64,000 nucleotides of DNA from Chondrosia reniformis (lineage: Eukaryota; Porifera; Demospongiae; Chondrillida; Chondrillidae). Every line of letters starts with the position of its first letter. Within the stretch, counting starts at the first letter, position 1. Positions 47,001 to 57,750 of this stretch are shown here, piece by piece. Below the pieces are notes generated by a model. The model saw nothing but the letters and a program-made list of their open reading frames with translations. It searched no databases and was not told the origin of the DNA. Location: the NCBI GenBank assembly GCA_947172415.1, contig OX359201.1, positions 2,976,001 through 3,040,000 of the forward strand. Direction: 5' to 3'. The position numbers and the translations under genes were made by a program.

Positions 47001-48340
47001 AGCTACATTAAGTATAAAGACAATCAGGGTTTGGTAAGTGATGTATCATGACAGTCTGACTTCTATGCAACTGCCTGAGCAACCACCATTAGGCTGACTA
47101 ACTGATTTTCTTTACTGATAGGAGCAATATGGCACATTCCTGGTGGCTTTTCAGTACTGTGTAGGACAAGACAATGACTGCCAAGCTCAGACAGTAGCAA
47201 TTGTAGCACCATTTTTGCCCTTGCCAGGACGTACACTGTTGACCTGTCCCAAGTTTGTGAGGTCACAAGAATTATCCTCTGCTGATACAGCAGATATTGT
47301 AGGCGATGTGTCTTTTGTACATTCCTGTGGAAATGGGTGCAAGTTTCTGGAGGATGCAGGAGTGAGACAAGTAGAGAGAGAACAGGCAGTAGTTGCAGAA
47401 AGACTTTTGTTTCAGCATGACTTTAACAATGAAGTTTTTTTATTGAACCGTTTTTGTTTTAATCACTAACTGTATTTTACTGGAAATTTTCTATTGAAAA
47501 CGTCAACTTTAAAGTTTAGAAATAAGTGAAAGATCGATTGCTAAAAAGGCATGCGATCCCGATACGTTTATGGAACGATCCGTTTAGGTCCGAACGAGAT
47601 ACGAATCAGATCCGATATCAGATCCGTTTCGAATCGTTTTTTACAATTGTATCGAAGTTAGGGGCTATCGTTACTGATCCGCATCCGTAAACGGATCCGG
47701 AATTATTGTGGTTTTACAATCCGTTTCGTATACGGCTTCGGATCCGGATACAAGATCTATTTTTTGCCGTGTAGAGGTGGGAGTAAAAAGCTACAAAATG
47801 TAACTCTAAATTTGATATGGAATTTGGAACAGAAAAAATACTCAAATTTTGACTGATCACCTTTGTTAACACTTACATCAACAGGGTTATATTCTTCTCC
47901 ACATTGCCTTATACATGGTCTCTCTTTTTGTAAAGATTCACATAAAATTTCCAGCTTATTCGCCTTCTCTACCAGTTGCTCAATCTCTGTGTCTTTCTGG
48001 CCTATTTTATCAAGTAAGGATGCATTACCAGTGCGGATATCGTCCAGAAGGCACAGCACAGTCGCACGCAGTGAGGTAGCCGCTAAACTGTCCAAAACGG
48101 TAACATCTGTATTCAGAGACATTACAAGCGCGGTTCATACTTCATTGGACTCGCTACACACTAAATACACAATACACTTGTAGTTAGTCTACCTTCTGAA
48201 GGAAGGTTATTCAGGTCAACTGGTTCGATCTTCACTGCACTGTAGCCAGCTTCCTCTAATCGATGATTGACAACGGACCATTGGTCGCACTTATCCATTT
48301 TATGTTCTAAACTACGTTGAGACATCTCTTTCAACTCCAT
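41064..48340 (-). CDS. CEP70: CEP70-like centrosomal protein, 5' exons only
   Basis: Three minus-strand exons: 48193-48340 (start ATG 48338-48340), 47877-48106, 41064-41170. Phases 1 and 0 agree at the joins. The protein begins MELKEMSQRSLEHKMDKCDQ. WSVVNHRLEEAGYSAVKIEP followed by VLDSLAATSLRATVLCLLDDI and a coiled coil (QKDTEIEQLVEKANKLEILC) matches the N-terminal pattern of CEP70 (human WESINVLLMMHGLKPL; from memory). Exon 3 adds a heptad region with an exact internal duplication of RIAELEYS. After exon 3 (donor GTAAGT, phase 2) no further CEP70 exon is seen; the family is ~600 residues, so over half is missing. The intron 41171-47876 contains a whole CACTA transposon. A centrosome/spindle role is from family knowledge. 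Confidence 0.7.
41293..41470. promoter_or_regulatory. Left sub-terminal motif cluster of the CACTA element
   Basis: Repeated TCCGGATC, GGATCGT, GGATCCGT, CGATATCGGATC and GATCCGT within 180 bp. Probable binding array for the element's own proteins, by analogy with En/Spm TNPA sites. Confidence 0.6.
41651..43077 (-). CDS. Second protein of the CACTA element (accessory, coiled-coil)
   Basis: Minus-strand exons: 42910-43077 (start MAANTTNPNVLLNEILRKV), 42700-42774, 42503-42616, ~42316-42470, ~41946-42220 and 41651-~41880 (stop). Exon 1 is a coiled coil (RLEQKQDVLQQSFMELKELL). Later exons are charged (FIRETTLDLSKDLHKKFSSW, then an acidic Ser-rich stretch) and end FLSGFRRMREMYQRKSGKHAV. The join into exon 4 is uncertain: the apparent intron is only ~34 bp. 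I recognise no domain. CACTA elements usually carry a second, DNA-binding regulator beside the transposase, and the divergent placement fits that role, but this is inference. Confidence 0.65.
43078..43291. promoter_or_regulatory. Divergent promoter inside the CACTA element
   Basis: A 214-bp gap between two opposite start codons. It contains GGATCCGTATCGAATCG just before the transposase ATG and TTAGCGATCG further left, the same motif family as the element's sub-terminal arrays. The AATGGCGG context at the start codon resembles a YY1-type site. Confidence 0.65.
43292..47469 (+). CDS. tnp2-type (CMC/EnSpm) transposase, about 14 exons
   Basis: Exon 1 (43292-43712) starts MAGRIASSSSAVFSCTLCGI with one C2H2 finger (C-x2-C-x12-H-x5-H), then an acidic tail. 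The exons that follow (43772-43884, 43947-44060, 44148-44272 and onward, all GT-AG and phase-consistent where checked) read SPFPSRIFALLYMLINSPRP, ELWHGRRWLSESLY, then the first catalytic Asp region SPILLYTDDTSGNLTKKWNK (~44955), NIHFLACFNSVSG, LLVMCDNPRASEVMSH, CRMC, TPVEVLHTMLLGPYKYLLG (~45790), SFVGRDFKLWAQMAPFIL and CESLNSNVRRFNVYGNRQAP (~46425). The last exon is ~47123-47469. These blocks match the fungal/animal tnp2-like transposase family. DDE nuclease function in cut-and-paste transposition is from family knowledge. Confidence 0.85.
47540..47771. promoter_or_regulatory. Right sub-terminal motif cluster of the CACTA element
   Basis: GCGATCCCGATACG, GAACGATCCG, CAGATCCGATATCAGATCCG, AAACGGATCCGG and GGATCCGGATAC mirror the left cluster, ending in the inverted CACGGCAAAAAATA terminus. 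Confidence 0.6.
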
Positions 48341-48827
48341 GGACCCCTTGCCACCATATTTACAAACTATATATTTTCGCCTCTCTCTATATAAGCGATA
48401 ACACAAGTGTTACATCAAGACCTTAAACTGGCTGAAGGGAGAGTTTCTGAGTATATATACAGACAATAATCAAGGACATTGATTAGTACTATTTATTATT
48501 ATATAATCAAGTGCACCATGTGCAAAATACTTCCATGCATCACTAAACCAAAAGTTTGAAAAAGAAAAAGAAAACCTTGTTTAATAAATTGTAGTTCTCA
48601 GAAATTACATTTACAATTGCCTTTTATTCTTGAGTTATCGATGCAAAGTTGTCCAATTCTCAGGCCGTTCCAGTTGATCGAACTTAAATCATGATCTTTA
48701 CCAGAATCATGGTCGATTGAAAGCCATTTTGTTCCATAAAATATTGCAAAAATGTTTATTTACATATAATACATTATAAAAATATACATAACTAATGTAC
48801 TAAATAGTACGTAAACTAAAGAGTTAA
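48341..48827. other. Spacer between the CARD gene 3' end and CEP70 start
   Basis: About 490 bp. On the minus strand AATAAA-type sequence near 48753-48758 could polyadenylate the upstream Roc-COR-CARD transcript. CEP70 transcription on the same strand must start here. Nothing else recognised. Confidence 0.5.
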
Positions 48828-51800
48828 TTACAAATGAAAAACAAGCGAAAGTTGCTTGTCCTCTTGTAGTTTCTGGAGAATCTCTTCATGTACCGGATAC
48901 TTTACAGATGTATCTTGAAGCACTTTACAAAACAGCCTCAATGTCTCCTCTGTACCAGTACTCAGGAGGTGACGGAGAAAGATTACATTGGATTCTTCTC
49001 TGCTCTTTGCTGCTTTGATTTCATCGTACACCTTGTCTGTAATTAGTGGCTTTCCACCCACTCCCTGGTACAGTCCGTTGACTATGTTGCCAGTGGTGAG
49101 GTTTTCAACAAGGTAAACCCAGTGTTTGGCCCGTAAGGTCTGCTTCCAACTGCCTCCCTCACCATCACACTCTCCCGAGTTGTCAGATGGTGTTGGCTGT
49201 CTAACAACTTTAGGTCCTTCAGTACAGGTAGACTGGTCTTTATAGAGAAGGAACTTGTCTCCATCAATTTCCATTTCATCAGCCACGCTCAACTATATAG
49301 AAGAAAATATAAAAATCAATAAATTACTTGTGTCCAAAGAATAACAATAGTATATTAAATAGACTCCGTAGCAATGTAAAATATACAGTCAATAATTGTT
49401 ACACTTGTAATAAGGTCTTGAATACATAATATTATGCAAACTTACATTGGTGTTGCTGTCCTGTTCATTAGCAACCCAAACAGACTCTCTTTGAGTTAGT
49501 CCAGTCACCTTGTTCAGTCTGGTACACAGACCTGTTCTCTGGTTGTCACCTTCAAATCGCAGAAGATGCAAACTGAATGCCTCACAATTCTGGTGACTGC
49601 AAATGACGCCATCCTCTAAAGTAGCCTTTTGGGTGAGAAACTCACTTCCGAAAACAGCTTCGCTTATAAAAGCAATTCGCTCTTTTACTTCCGTTCTGAT
49701 ACACCTGCAGAGCTCAGTCAAAGAGAGATCAAGCGGAGAAACGTACTTAGGAACCAGCAGTTGGAGCTGAATGAGGTCCTCCTTCTGGGAAAGGACAATG
49801 TGGGCATTTTCTTGGGAGAAATAGAATTGTGTACTGTCAGATTGACTGGGACAGTACCTCCACTGGCTTACACTGATGTATGCTTGCTTGATCTGCTGAT
49901 CCTCAAGAGCCTGTCGGTTGCTTGCAATGTCCACGGCCAGTCTGTGGAACAGACCAGTTGGTATGCAGGTGTACCTCTGATATTCAAATGCTGAATGGAA
50001 TGAGAAAGTGAATCCCAAAGTGGCCACAGATGGTTCGGGGAGATTAATTTCCCTTTCAGGAAGGGCTGCTGGAATGAAGTAGCGTGTCTCCTTCTTTGTC
50101 ACTTTGGCTGCAATACCTATTTTTACCAGGACCTCCAGGAGCCATCTTGTTGGAATATCAGCATTGATACCTAGCTGTTGGAACAAATCTTCAGAGGTTG
50201 TTTCAGGAATTTCTCCACTTTTCTTTAAGTTACGTAGCTCTGGACTTGAAGATTCACTTGGGCCATACTGGACTGATAGTACTTTGGACATTTCCTTGTA
50301 CAGAAAGGTTGCATCTGTACAGATCCACTGCTCCTTGTACTCACTCAGCTCAAAGTACACATAGAACCCAAGACTGTGAAATAGGTTCAGCAGTACAAGG
50401 AGCTGTCCATCAGCATCCACACCTTGGATAAATTGGCATTGGATACAGAACTCTTTCAGTTCTGTGAACTTCCACATCTTCTTTTCTGCGATAGATGTGA
50501 TTAGTTGCAGGCAGAACCAAACTTTGGGGACTTTCAATGTTAATCGATTCTTGGCATCTGAAAGTAGAGAGCGAAGAACATTTACAGCTTTACGAGTGTG
50601 CTCCTTCAGTGTGCTGTCTCCCTGTAGCTGACTGTCCACTACAAAGTAGCTACCAGCACCTTTGTAGGCAACCTCTTTTGGGGGGAATACCCTGCTGCTG
50701 TCATATGGCTTGTTGTCCATTTCTGCTAAAACCTTCTTGTTGTGGTCCAGTAGAACTCTCTCAGCTTCAGGATCTTTAGGAAGAAGGGAAAGGTGAGTGC
50801 CAATAAGGAAAATGCGAAGTTGGGGCTCATTAGGCATGTCAAATGCTTCCAACTGACGCTTGCTCTTCATTGACATTGTGTAGGCAGCTGTAATGGACTC
50901 CTTCATCAATTCCCAGGTTGAATGGCTGTTGGCACTCTCCACTTCAGTGACTCCATCTTGACAGTATGCATTAATGTACGGATCTGTCAACCTCTCTGAA
51001 GCTTTAAAGACGTGCAAGAAGTTGCAGGGAAAGTCCAGTAGGAGTGGAATGTCATTCTGAAAGGAGGGCTGGCCTCCTGTGTCCAGGAGGTAAATAAACG
51101 TGCATTCTTTTTCATCAAATTCTGCTTCAGTGGAGAGATTGTGCTTCTGCAGGAAGCTGTCCCTGGCTTGCTGTAGCAGCTCCAGTGGGTCTTGTACTGC
51201 TAAAGCCTCAGTGGTATCATGGCTAGGAGGAGGAGGGGTTATGGAGGTGTTGGTTGGTAGCTTGGTCGTCTCACTGGCTACCTCGGTTGTCTTGGCAATA
51301 TCACCAGCTAAAGTGGTATCATCAGATGTAGCCTGTGGAAGAGAGGCAGGTGGGGTCTCTAGAGTGCTGCCAGGAAAGACCTCCCTTTCCTCCATTTTAA
51401 TCTTTGAAATAAGCTGACCTAGCTTTTCATCTGTTAAAACTTTCCAGGAAGAACCAGCTGCACAACATTTAATGAAATCATACTCCTCTTCCTTCCCCTG
51501 GCCTTCCTCCTCAAATCCTGTCCTAATAGCTTGCTCCCCAGCAATGGTGGCCACTTCAGGAGCTTCCAGCACTCCAGTGCTAGTTTTGTCTTCTCTTGCT
51601 GTGTTGTGGAGCAGGTAGTGCTTCAGTGAGGTTTTACCAACACGCGAGCCTCCTGTGAAGATTGCACGGCTAATGTTAACTTCAACTGAACCATGTCTTT
51701 CTATGGCTTCGCCATACCACTTAGGCCCCTGCATGGGATATAGAAGAGATATGTATAGCTATCATAGACATTTAAGATTAAGTGTAATATGTGTTTACAA

Positions 51801-54752
51801 TGTAATACACACTTAACATACTTGAAGTATTGACTATTCTCACCAATAAGTCATTCTATGAATAAGCAGTTTATCCTAATTCGAGGGTTATCAGTTTATT
51901 ATTCCTCAAACGCCTGCTACAGTTCACATGTGATCAACTAGAAACTACTTTAACGTCCTCTATGAAGTGTCCTAAATGGTGTTTTCTTTATCAATTCGAC
52001 CTGTTATTCGCTCTACTCAAAGACGCCAGTTTTACTATCGTTTGGAGGTAAGCCATTGTCACAGTAACAGGAAAATTTTAATCCAAATTACTTTAGCCAT
52101 CCAAAGTGTGAATTACATTCTATTTAGATACAACTTCTGAAGGCTCTTTCAAGACAGCTTTATTATGTAACACAACTTGGCTGTAGCTGTACTATTTGTT
52201 AAAACATTTACAGGTTTATAAATACAGATCTTTATCTTCCATCACACTCTTATCAATAAGAGTAGAATAGGGTCTTGATTAATTAGATGATCCATTGCTA
52301 CATGTGAATGCTACACATTGAGTATTGTCATTGCCTAACACTTCACATTAATTACTTTTCAATAGTTTACCCACAAAGGGACAGTCTGTGTTTATAAACA
52401 AACATTCTTTTGACAATTCAGTCGGTAGGTCAATATTATTGGTGATGCTTAGCTTTAGGAAAACTAGCAAGAAGCATCTTTAGAGAACAGTCAATTCAGC
52501 CAAGTAATACAGTCAATACCCGACATCTCTTCTAAACATTCACTGACACATTCATTTGACTTCTCTTTACCTTTCACTTACTTTGAACAAGACAGACTGT
52601 ATAATTTAAAAACGTGGCAACTCTCTTCTTTTTTTAATAACAGACAAAAACAACAGCGCCCAAAAATTAGGCTAAGACTTATTGAATGCTAAAACAAAAT
52701 GGCGGACTTCGCCTTGGGAAGCTTCCGTGTCTAGCAGTTAACTCTCGTTCTATTAGAAAGTAGTTTATTAAACGTGTCTACAACCAACATTTCTGTACTA
52801 CCAACATCTTATAACTAATCACACGAACGTTCACAGGACGAGAAATTAACATTCGTACGTACGTAGCACGCGATAATCAAGAGTTTAACTACAGCGGATA
52901 ATACTTGGAACGCTTTCCTCTACTTTCTCACTTCAAATACAAAGAACAAGAAGACTTAACAGTCTTCGTTAGTGGAAACAAGTTAACACTTAAACTCGTG
53001 AGAGCGTTCGTAGAACACACTCTTACGAGAACATTAAAGCAACACAAGTCTTGTTAACATTGACACGCGCTTCGTGTACACTGAGCGCACAAGTTAGGTG
53101 ACTCTAACGAAGGAAATAAAACCTTCTAATGTTTCTATTTGAAGGAGAAAGTGCACGCGAAGCGCGCAACGAATGTTAACAAGACTTGTAATACTTAAAT
53201 AGTTTACTAACCTTAACTGCAATATCGTACTGTACAGCTCTTGTCTCATATCCTCCTCCAAATTTGAGAAATGTAGTTCCGTTGAGGGAAGCCGTACAAG
53301 GGTGGTCATAAGACGTTTCTTCACTAATTCGTGTCCACTTTTTCTTCTTCTTCTCGAAAATGAAGATTCCTTCTGGACCTACTAGGACTGGTAGGGTGCT
53401 GTATTGTAATAGTGAACTGTCCTGTGGTGCATCCTCGAGCTGTTCCCAGTGATGTACAGCATTTGTTGTAAGTGAAGCCATAAAATTCTTCTTATTCATT
53501 CTCCAAAAATATCCATCCCAGTTGTAGTAGATGTAAATGTATTCACCACACAATGACATGTGGTGATTGGATAATGGTCGAGGAAGTTTCAGATTCGACT
53601 ATATCCATATTCTTTTGTTAACATCCAGGAATTCAATTGTGTCTGTTCCTCCTCCTCCTCCTCCAGAGACAATTACTAAGTCTCCAATAGCAAGAACACC
53701 TGGATCGGATCGGGCGGTGTGCATTGGAGGATATAGTACTTTCCATTCTTTGCCTGTCCACGTCACTAGATCGTTTGTAGTTCTGCGATGAGTGTCTCTA
53801 CCTCCTATTAAAGTAAACTGGTTTCCTATGATGGCTGCTCCATTGAGAGAATGAGGAGGTCGAGGGAGTGTTGACCATTTAGTGTTCTTAACATTGTAAA
53901 CCTGAACCTGTTTCTCAATGCCACCATAGACAAAAACACTTGGAAGATGTGCAAGTGCTCTAGCAAAGGATGTTCCAAACAACATTTTGGGGATATTGGT
54001 GGAGTTGAGAAAATGACCTCCTCCAGCTCTGAGGAGGTCACTGCGAAAGATCTAATTGAGATAAGAAACATTTACTGATTGAAGCGTGTCTGCTTGGTAA
54101 CTCTATAAATTAGCACACACGGATATGCAAGTTTTCAGTAGCAGTTATTACAAGAAACCTTTGAGTTACAGTCTGTAAATCATGCAGTCTGTTTGTACAA
54201 AGTCCAACTTAACAGAATGTAAAGAGTCATTTCAGCGTTTACTGTCTAATAGTCTATTAAATCTTTACCTCCTCAACGCGCACCAGTTAAACATTCTGCC
54301 ACTATATGGACGAGCGGCTCACTTCGCTTTCTAAAGTGTTCCTTAGAAGCCTACGAATTTCAAGGTTGCAATTCGCTAGCTAGTTTGAGCGAGGTTTTAC
54401 ATAACCCAACTCTGTCGCAGTATTCTAAACAAAGAGACTTTGGGCAAGTTTCTCTGAAAGCTAAAGGTGTGACTGCTCTAGAACTCTCGGGTAATACCAC
54501 TATTTCAATCTGACGAGTTGGACGCATTTGAAAGACTGAACTATCCGCTACAAGACCTGACTAGATATTTTCTGCGCTGAATGGTACTATTTGCTGTAAC
54601 GAGTTTCATTTACACTGGCAGAACATGTAGTTCGCTAAATTAAACTGAACTCATTTTGACCGGTGAAAGGTTAGCGACTGTGAGTCTATATAGTAACACC
54701 CACTTCTTCGAGAAACTGAATGAATGAATAAACTCACTTTATCTTCGGACAT
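48828..54752 (-). CDS. Kelch - Roc-COR GTPase - CARD protein, four exons
   Basis: Exons 54738-54752 (MSEDK), 53212-54051, 49446-51728, 48828-49292; every junction is GT-AG, phase 0, total ~1,200 codons. Exon 2 has Kelch repeats (VFVYGGIEKQVQVYNVKNTKW, GNQFTLIGGRD, LVIVSGGGGGGTDTIEFLDV). Exon 3 has a Ras-of-complex GTPase: P-loop GGSRVGKTS (~residue 311), switch II LLDTGGQ about 190 residues later after a Ser/Thr/Pro-rich insert, and LIGTH in place of NKxD. A COR-like region follows (KVWFCLQLITSIAEKKMWKF, WICTDATFLYKEMSKVL, winged-helix-like segments). Exon 4 ends in a CARD-type death fold (LRAKHWVYLVENLTTGNIVN to LQDTSVKYPVHEEILQKL). One in-frame TAG at 53599-53601 lies in a Kelch blade (RIWI-stop-SNLKLPRP). 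A role as a cytosolic sensor recruiting CARD partners is inferred. Confidence 0.85.
53042..53190. mobile_element. ~150-bp MITE with ~18-bp inverted ends
   Basis: Starts ACAAGTCTTGTTAACATT and ends with its complement, with inner GCGCTTCGTG/CGCGAAGCGC also inverted. It lies in intron 2 of the Kelch-Roc-COR-CARD gene only ~20 bp from the exon 2 donor. The outer ends (ACAAGTCTTGTT) are themselves partly palindromic. Confidence 0.65.
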
Positions 54753-54907
54753 TGAGCAAACGAAGAAACGAAAAACTGAAAAACTAACTGAATACAACTG
54801 AAACGTGTCACTGGAATTTCTATCACAACTGTGATTGCAACTATAGCAACGCCTATTTGCAGTAATCTCTTTGATCTCAGCGGATGTAGCACTTAAAAAT
54901 GGCGGTT
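54753..54907. promoter_or_regulatory. Divergent promoter region
   Basis: 155 bp between the minus-strand start of the Kelch-Roc-COR-CARD gene and the plus-strand ATG at 54908. AAAATGGCGG at the plus start is YY1-like, and CTTCCGG (54926) is an ETS-type site, both common in bidirectional housekeeping promoters. Confidence 0.45.
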
Positions 54908-55310
54908 CGTATGCACTTCCGGTATTATCTAGTCACCTGGTCCTTTGGTGTTGCTTTGGTTGAAGGATCAGGTGAGGTAGGTAGGCCTACATACAAGTAC
55001 ATAGTAGTCTCTCCAGCCAGTGATCATGAAGGTCACATGTACTGATCTGATAGTGTCTGGTATTGTTTTGTGATGTCTATATACATTCCACAGGATCTTA
55101 ATGAGGAAGTACTAATCCTATGAATAACATTATGAGAGTCCTTAAATTGTATTCATTGGTATCATAATGTTATTCATTTGTTCTCCTTCCCTGCAGGGTG
55201 CAAGTGTGGCTGGTGCCAATTAAAAGATGACACCTACTTCTGTATCACTTGCTATATAGCAACAGTGTTGGGTCCACTGGTAAATATGACTGTAATGATG
55301 ATAGTATAGG
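54908..55310 (+). CDS. Small possibly secreted Cys-containing protein, two exons
   Basis: ATG at 54908 gives MAVRMHFRYYLVTWSFGVAL, signal-peptide-like, then a donor (GTGAGG after GGATCAG, ~54971). An acceptor CCCTGCAG at ~55197 opens GCKCGWCQLKDDTYFCITCY and ends at a TAG after MIV, ~55308. About 60 residues with five Cys in C-x-C-x2-C-x9-C-x2-C. The in-phase join and an AATAAA at ~55566 support a transcript. No family recognised. It may instead be a non-coding divergent transcript. Confidence 0.4.
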
Positions 55311-55574
55311 TCAACAAGGACAGATGGTCCGACTGGGAGCAATTGTGTATGCTTATATATTTGTTTGGATACAAAGAAAACTGGAGAAAATCATGCAAGT
55401 GGATCCTGGGAAAGAGACAGAACAGTAACCATGGCAACCATGGAGTCAGTAATGCTCATTATATCTGATGATTCAATGTGGTACCTCCTACCTTTTAATT
55501 TGTATTTCAGTAAATATTTCAATCAATTTAGAAACATGTATTACATTGTACATATAATAGGTTTTAATAAAGTT

Positions 55575-56117
55575 ATGTAACTGGATTGAAAATGTTACAA
55601 TTAAACACATAATATTGTAAACATCTCACATGAGAAAGAGTACAATTGATTGATACAACATGTATATATAGGTACATATAGCACTAGACTAGGTACATAT
55701 ACAACATGTATACAGGGTAAAAACAACGACAGCATTCCTTGACTACAGCTGCGATTTCGTATAGTCTCGCTGGATGTTCGGAGCATGCAGTTTCAGTGGC
55801 GGAAATGGAAAAGGTCCTAAGGCGACCTTATTCTTATGTCCACCATCACACCATACCATGCACACAGTGAATCACCTGCTACTATGACAACTAGTCTGAA
55901 CAACTCCAGAAGTGGTGACAGTTTATACTAGACATAAATAAAATGGATGTCTACAACATCAGCATCTTTCCAATCTCCCCTCCACACACATCTTGAGTTT
56001 ATATGAAATATGAAATAAACCAATTCAGACAATCTTATGTAACTGGAAAATGTTACAATTAAACACATAATATTGTAAACATGAGAAAGACAATTGATAC
56101 AACATGTATATATATAG
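55575..56117. repeat. Local duplication enclosing a copy of the AGMO-side segment
   Basis: ATGTAACTGGA, AAAATGTTACAATTAAACAC and ACAACATGTATATATA (55575-55676) recur at 56036-56117. Between them lies the 55839-56035 copy of the 38237-38425 segment. No coding content recognised. Confidence 0.65.
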
Positions 56118-56129
56118 TTACAAAAATTT

Positions 56130-56535
56130 ACATGGATGCAAGTGACTCCCAAGATAATCACACTGAGGTATATAATATAATACGGATGCAAATGACTCCT
56201 AAAATAATCACAATCAGGTATATTAAACGCTACAAGACTTTAGCCACACTGAAATTCTCAACTGCTGCATACAGAGTAGTAGTCTCTACAGATCATATAA
56301 GGTTAAACGCATGGCCTTCCAATTACCTTTTCACACCTTAGTATAGACTGAAGATGATGCATCTGCATGCCATTATCAGCAAAAATTCCAGTCTCAGGCA
56401 GGGGGTCTCAGCCAATAATCACCGCAGATTTGACTTGCCTTGAGTGTGAGCTAGGAGTACCGTTGGTTGCTTGCATGCATTCACATAAACAACAGGGTGA
56501 GAGACAATTTGGTAACTTGCACACAAGGGACATTG
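56130..56535. mobile_element. Partial copy of the 41-bp-TIR MITE
   Basis: Matches 32081-32475 including the doubled end (ACGGATGCAAGTGACTCCC, then ACGGATGCAAATGACTCCT). It stops at CACACAAGGGACAT, ~40 bp before element R copy 3. The right inverted end is absent. Confidence 0.75.
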
Positions 56536-56574
56536 CTTATTCCTACACATGGACAAGAATGTGTACATGAATTT

Positions 56575-57514
56575 ACTTGCACTGTATATAGAGTGGAATC
56601 TCATTATAGTGAAACTCATTATCTCAATTCATCTCAACTCAACTCATGAGCACGCATATTTATCCAAATCCACCCCTACGTATCCAATTACACTCCTGCA
56701 CACGTACACACATGGATAAGTAATAGAAAACATAAGAAGAGATGACGGAGCTTAAAGTACCACAGTTTTACTATGGTCGTCTAAACGAATTTCTTTTATT
56801 TCTTTACATCAATATATATAGCAACACTTTTGGCTTAAACTTAGCATGAACGTATACAAATACGCTTTATCTAACCTTCGCTACAACTCTCTTATTCGGT
56901 AGCTCCTTCTCGTAGGAGAGCGTCGACTTGTCATAGCCGTTCTCGAAAGGATGATCTTCTTTAGCAACGAGGCGGTGACGTTTTCGCAACGTCACAAGAT
57001 TCTCAAAATGTGTGTACCGAGCGACATACGAAGGTGTTGGTGACGCAATAGAAGAACATCACAATACATCACCAGCTTGCGCAATCGTAACTTTGAATTC
57101 TTCATTATATCTTGATTATTTTGCTCATTTAATTAAGCAAAACTTCGCCAGACATTTCTTATACACATGTACCATGATATATGTTGATTTCACAGTTATA
57201 TGACAAATTGATAATTTTTATTAATATAACACATTGTTTCAATATAAATTTCCCATATGTTTTCTATAGTCCTATGGCCTTTTATATGCAGATTTTGTCC
57301 TCTGTTTTCTAACAAACGGAGGCCTAAATCAAAAATCCCTTAATTTACAATGAGTTTTATACCCTAAATTTTATGATGATATTCCCATTTTGTTTTTAGG
57401 TTCTTTCTTGGAGCCATATGAATTAATTAATTATATTATATTATTTATTTATTTATTTATATTATATATATTATATTACATTACCTTAGTATATTGTAAC
57501 TTGCACTGTATATA
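56575..57514 (-). mobile_element. Element R, copy 3 (inverted)
   Basis: Complement of copies 1 and 2, with the same 16-bp direct ends (ACTTGCACTGTATATA at both ends in this orientation). Similarity to copy 1 continues ~20 bp beyond the 3' end (AAATTCATGTACACATTC), so the true boundary may lie further out. As at copy 2, it sits next to the 41-bp-TIR MITE. Confidence 0.8.
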
Positions 57515-57750
57515 TATCTGTCAAAAAATGGCGGACGTTCGGCTAGCTTTCGTTTTCTAGCTTAAAATTAGCTTTTTCTTCCTTAGCGTAGAACAGTGAA
57601 CGAACGAAATGGACTTAAAAACCACCCTTACTAATACTATGTAACGTAAAGCTTGCGTAAAAACGTTTTCTACGAGATATGGCCTTGAAAAATTGACGGT
57701 CAACAAGAGTCGATCGGAAATTGGTTAACCGGATATCTATGAGAAGCAGC
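57515..57750. other. Intergenic, no gene recognised
   Basis: Includes AAAAAATGGCGGACG (57527), which looks like a start-site context but gives only a ten-codon frame. Nothing else supported. Confidence 0.5.

Larger units (their letters stand above)
41293..47771. mobile_element. CACTA/EnSpm (CMC) DNA transposon, 6,479 bp, looks complete
   Basis: Termini CACGGCAAAAAATA and its complement, flanked by TA on both sides (41291-41292, 47772-47773). The sub-terminal ~200 bp at each end are packed with GATCCG/CGGATC/CGATC-type motifs in both orientations, like the transposase-binding clusters of plant CACTA elements. Inside are two divergently transcribed multi-exon genes: a tnp2-type transposase (+) and a second protein (-). 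I saw no in-frame stops or clear frameshifts in the transposase exons. It sits in a CEP70 intron, opposite in sense to the host for its transposase. Confidence 0.88.

Noticed and set aside
52699-52735. ATGGCGGACTTCGCC in intron 2 as a separate plus-strand gene
   Set aside because: Only 11 codons before a stop and no donor site; at most an internal promoter-like motif.
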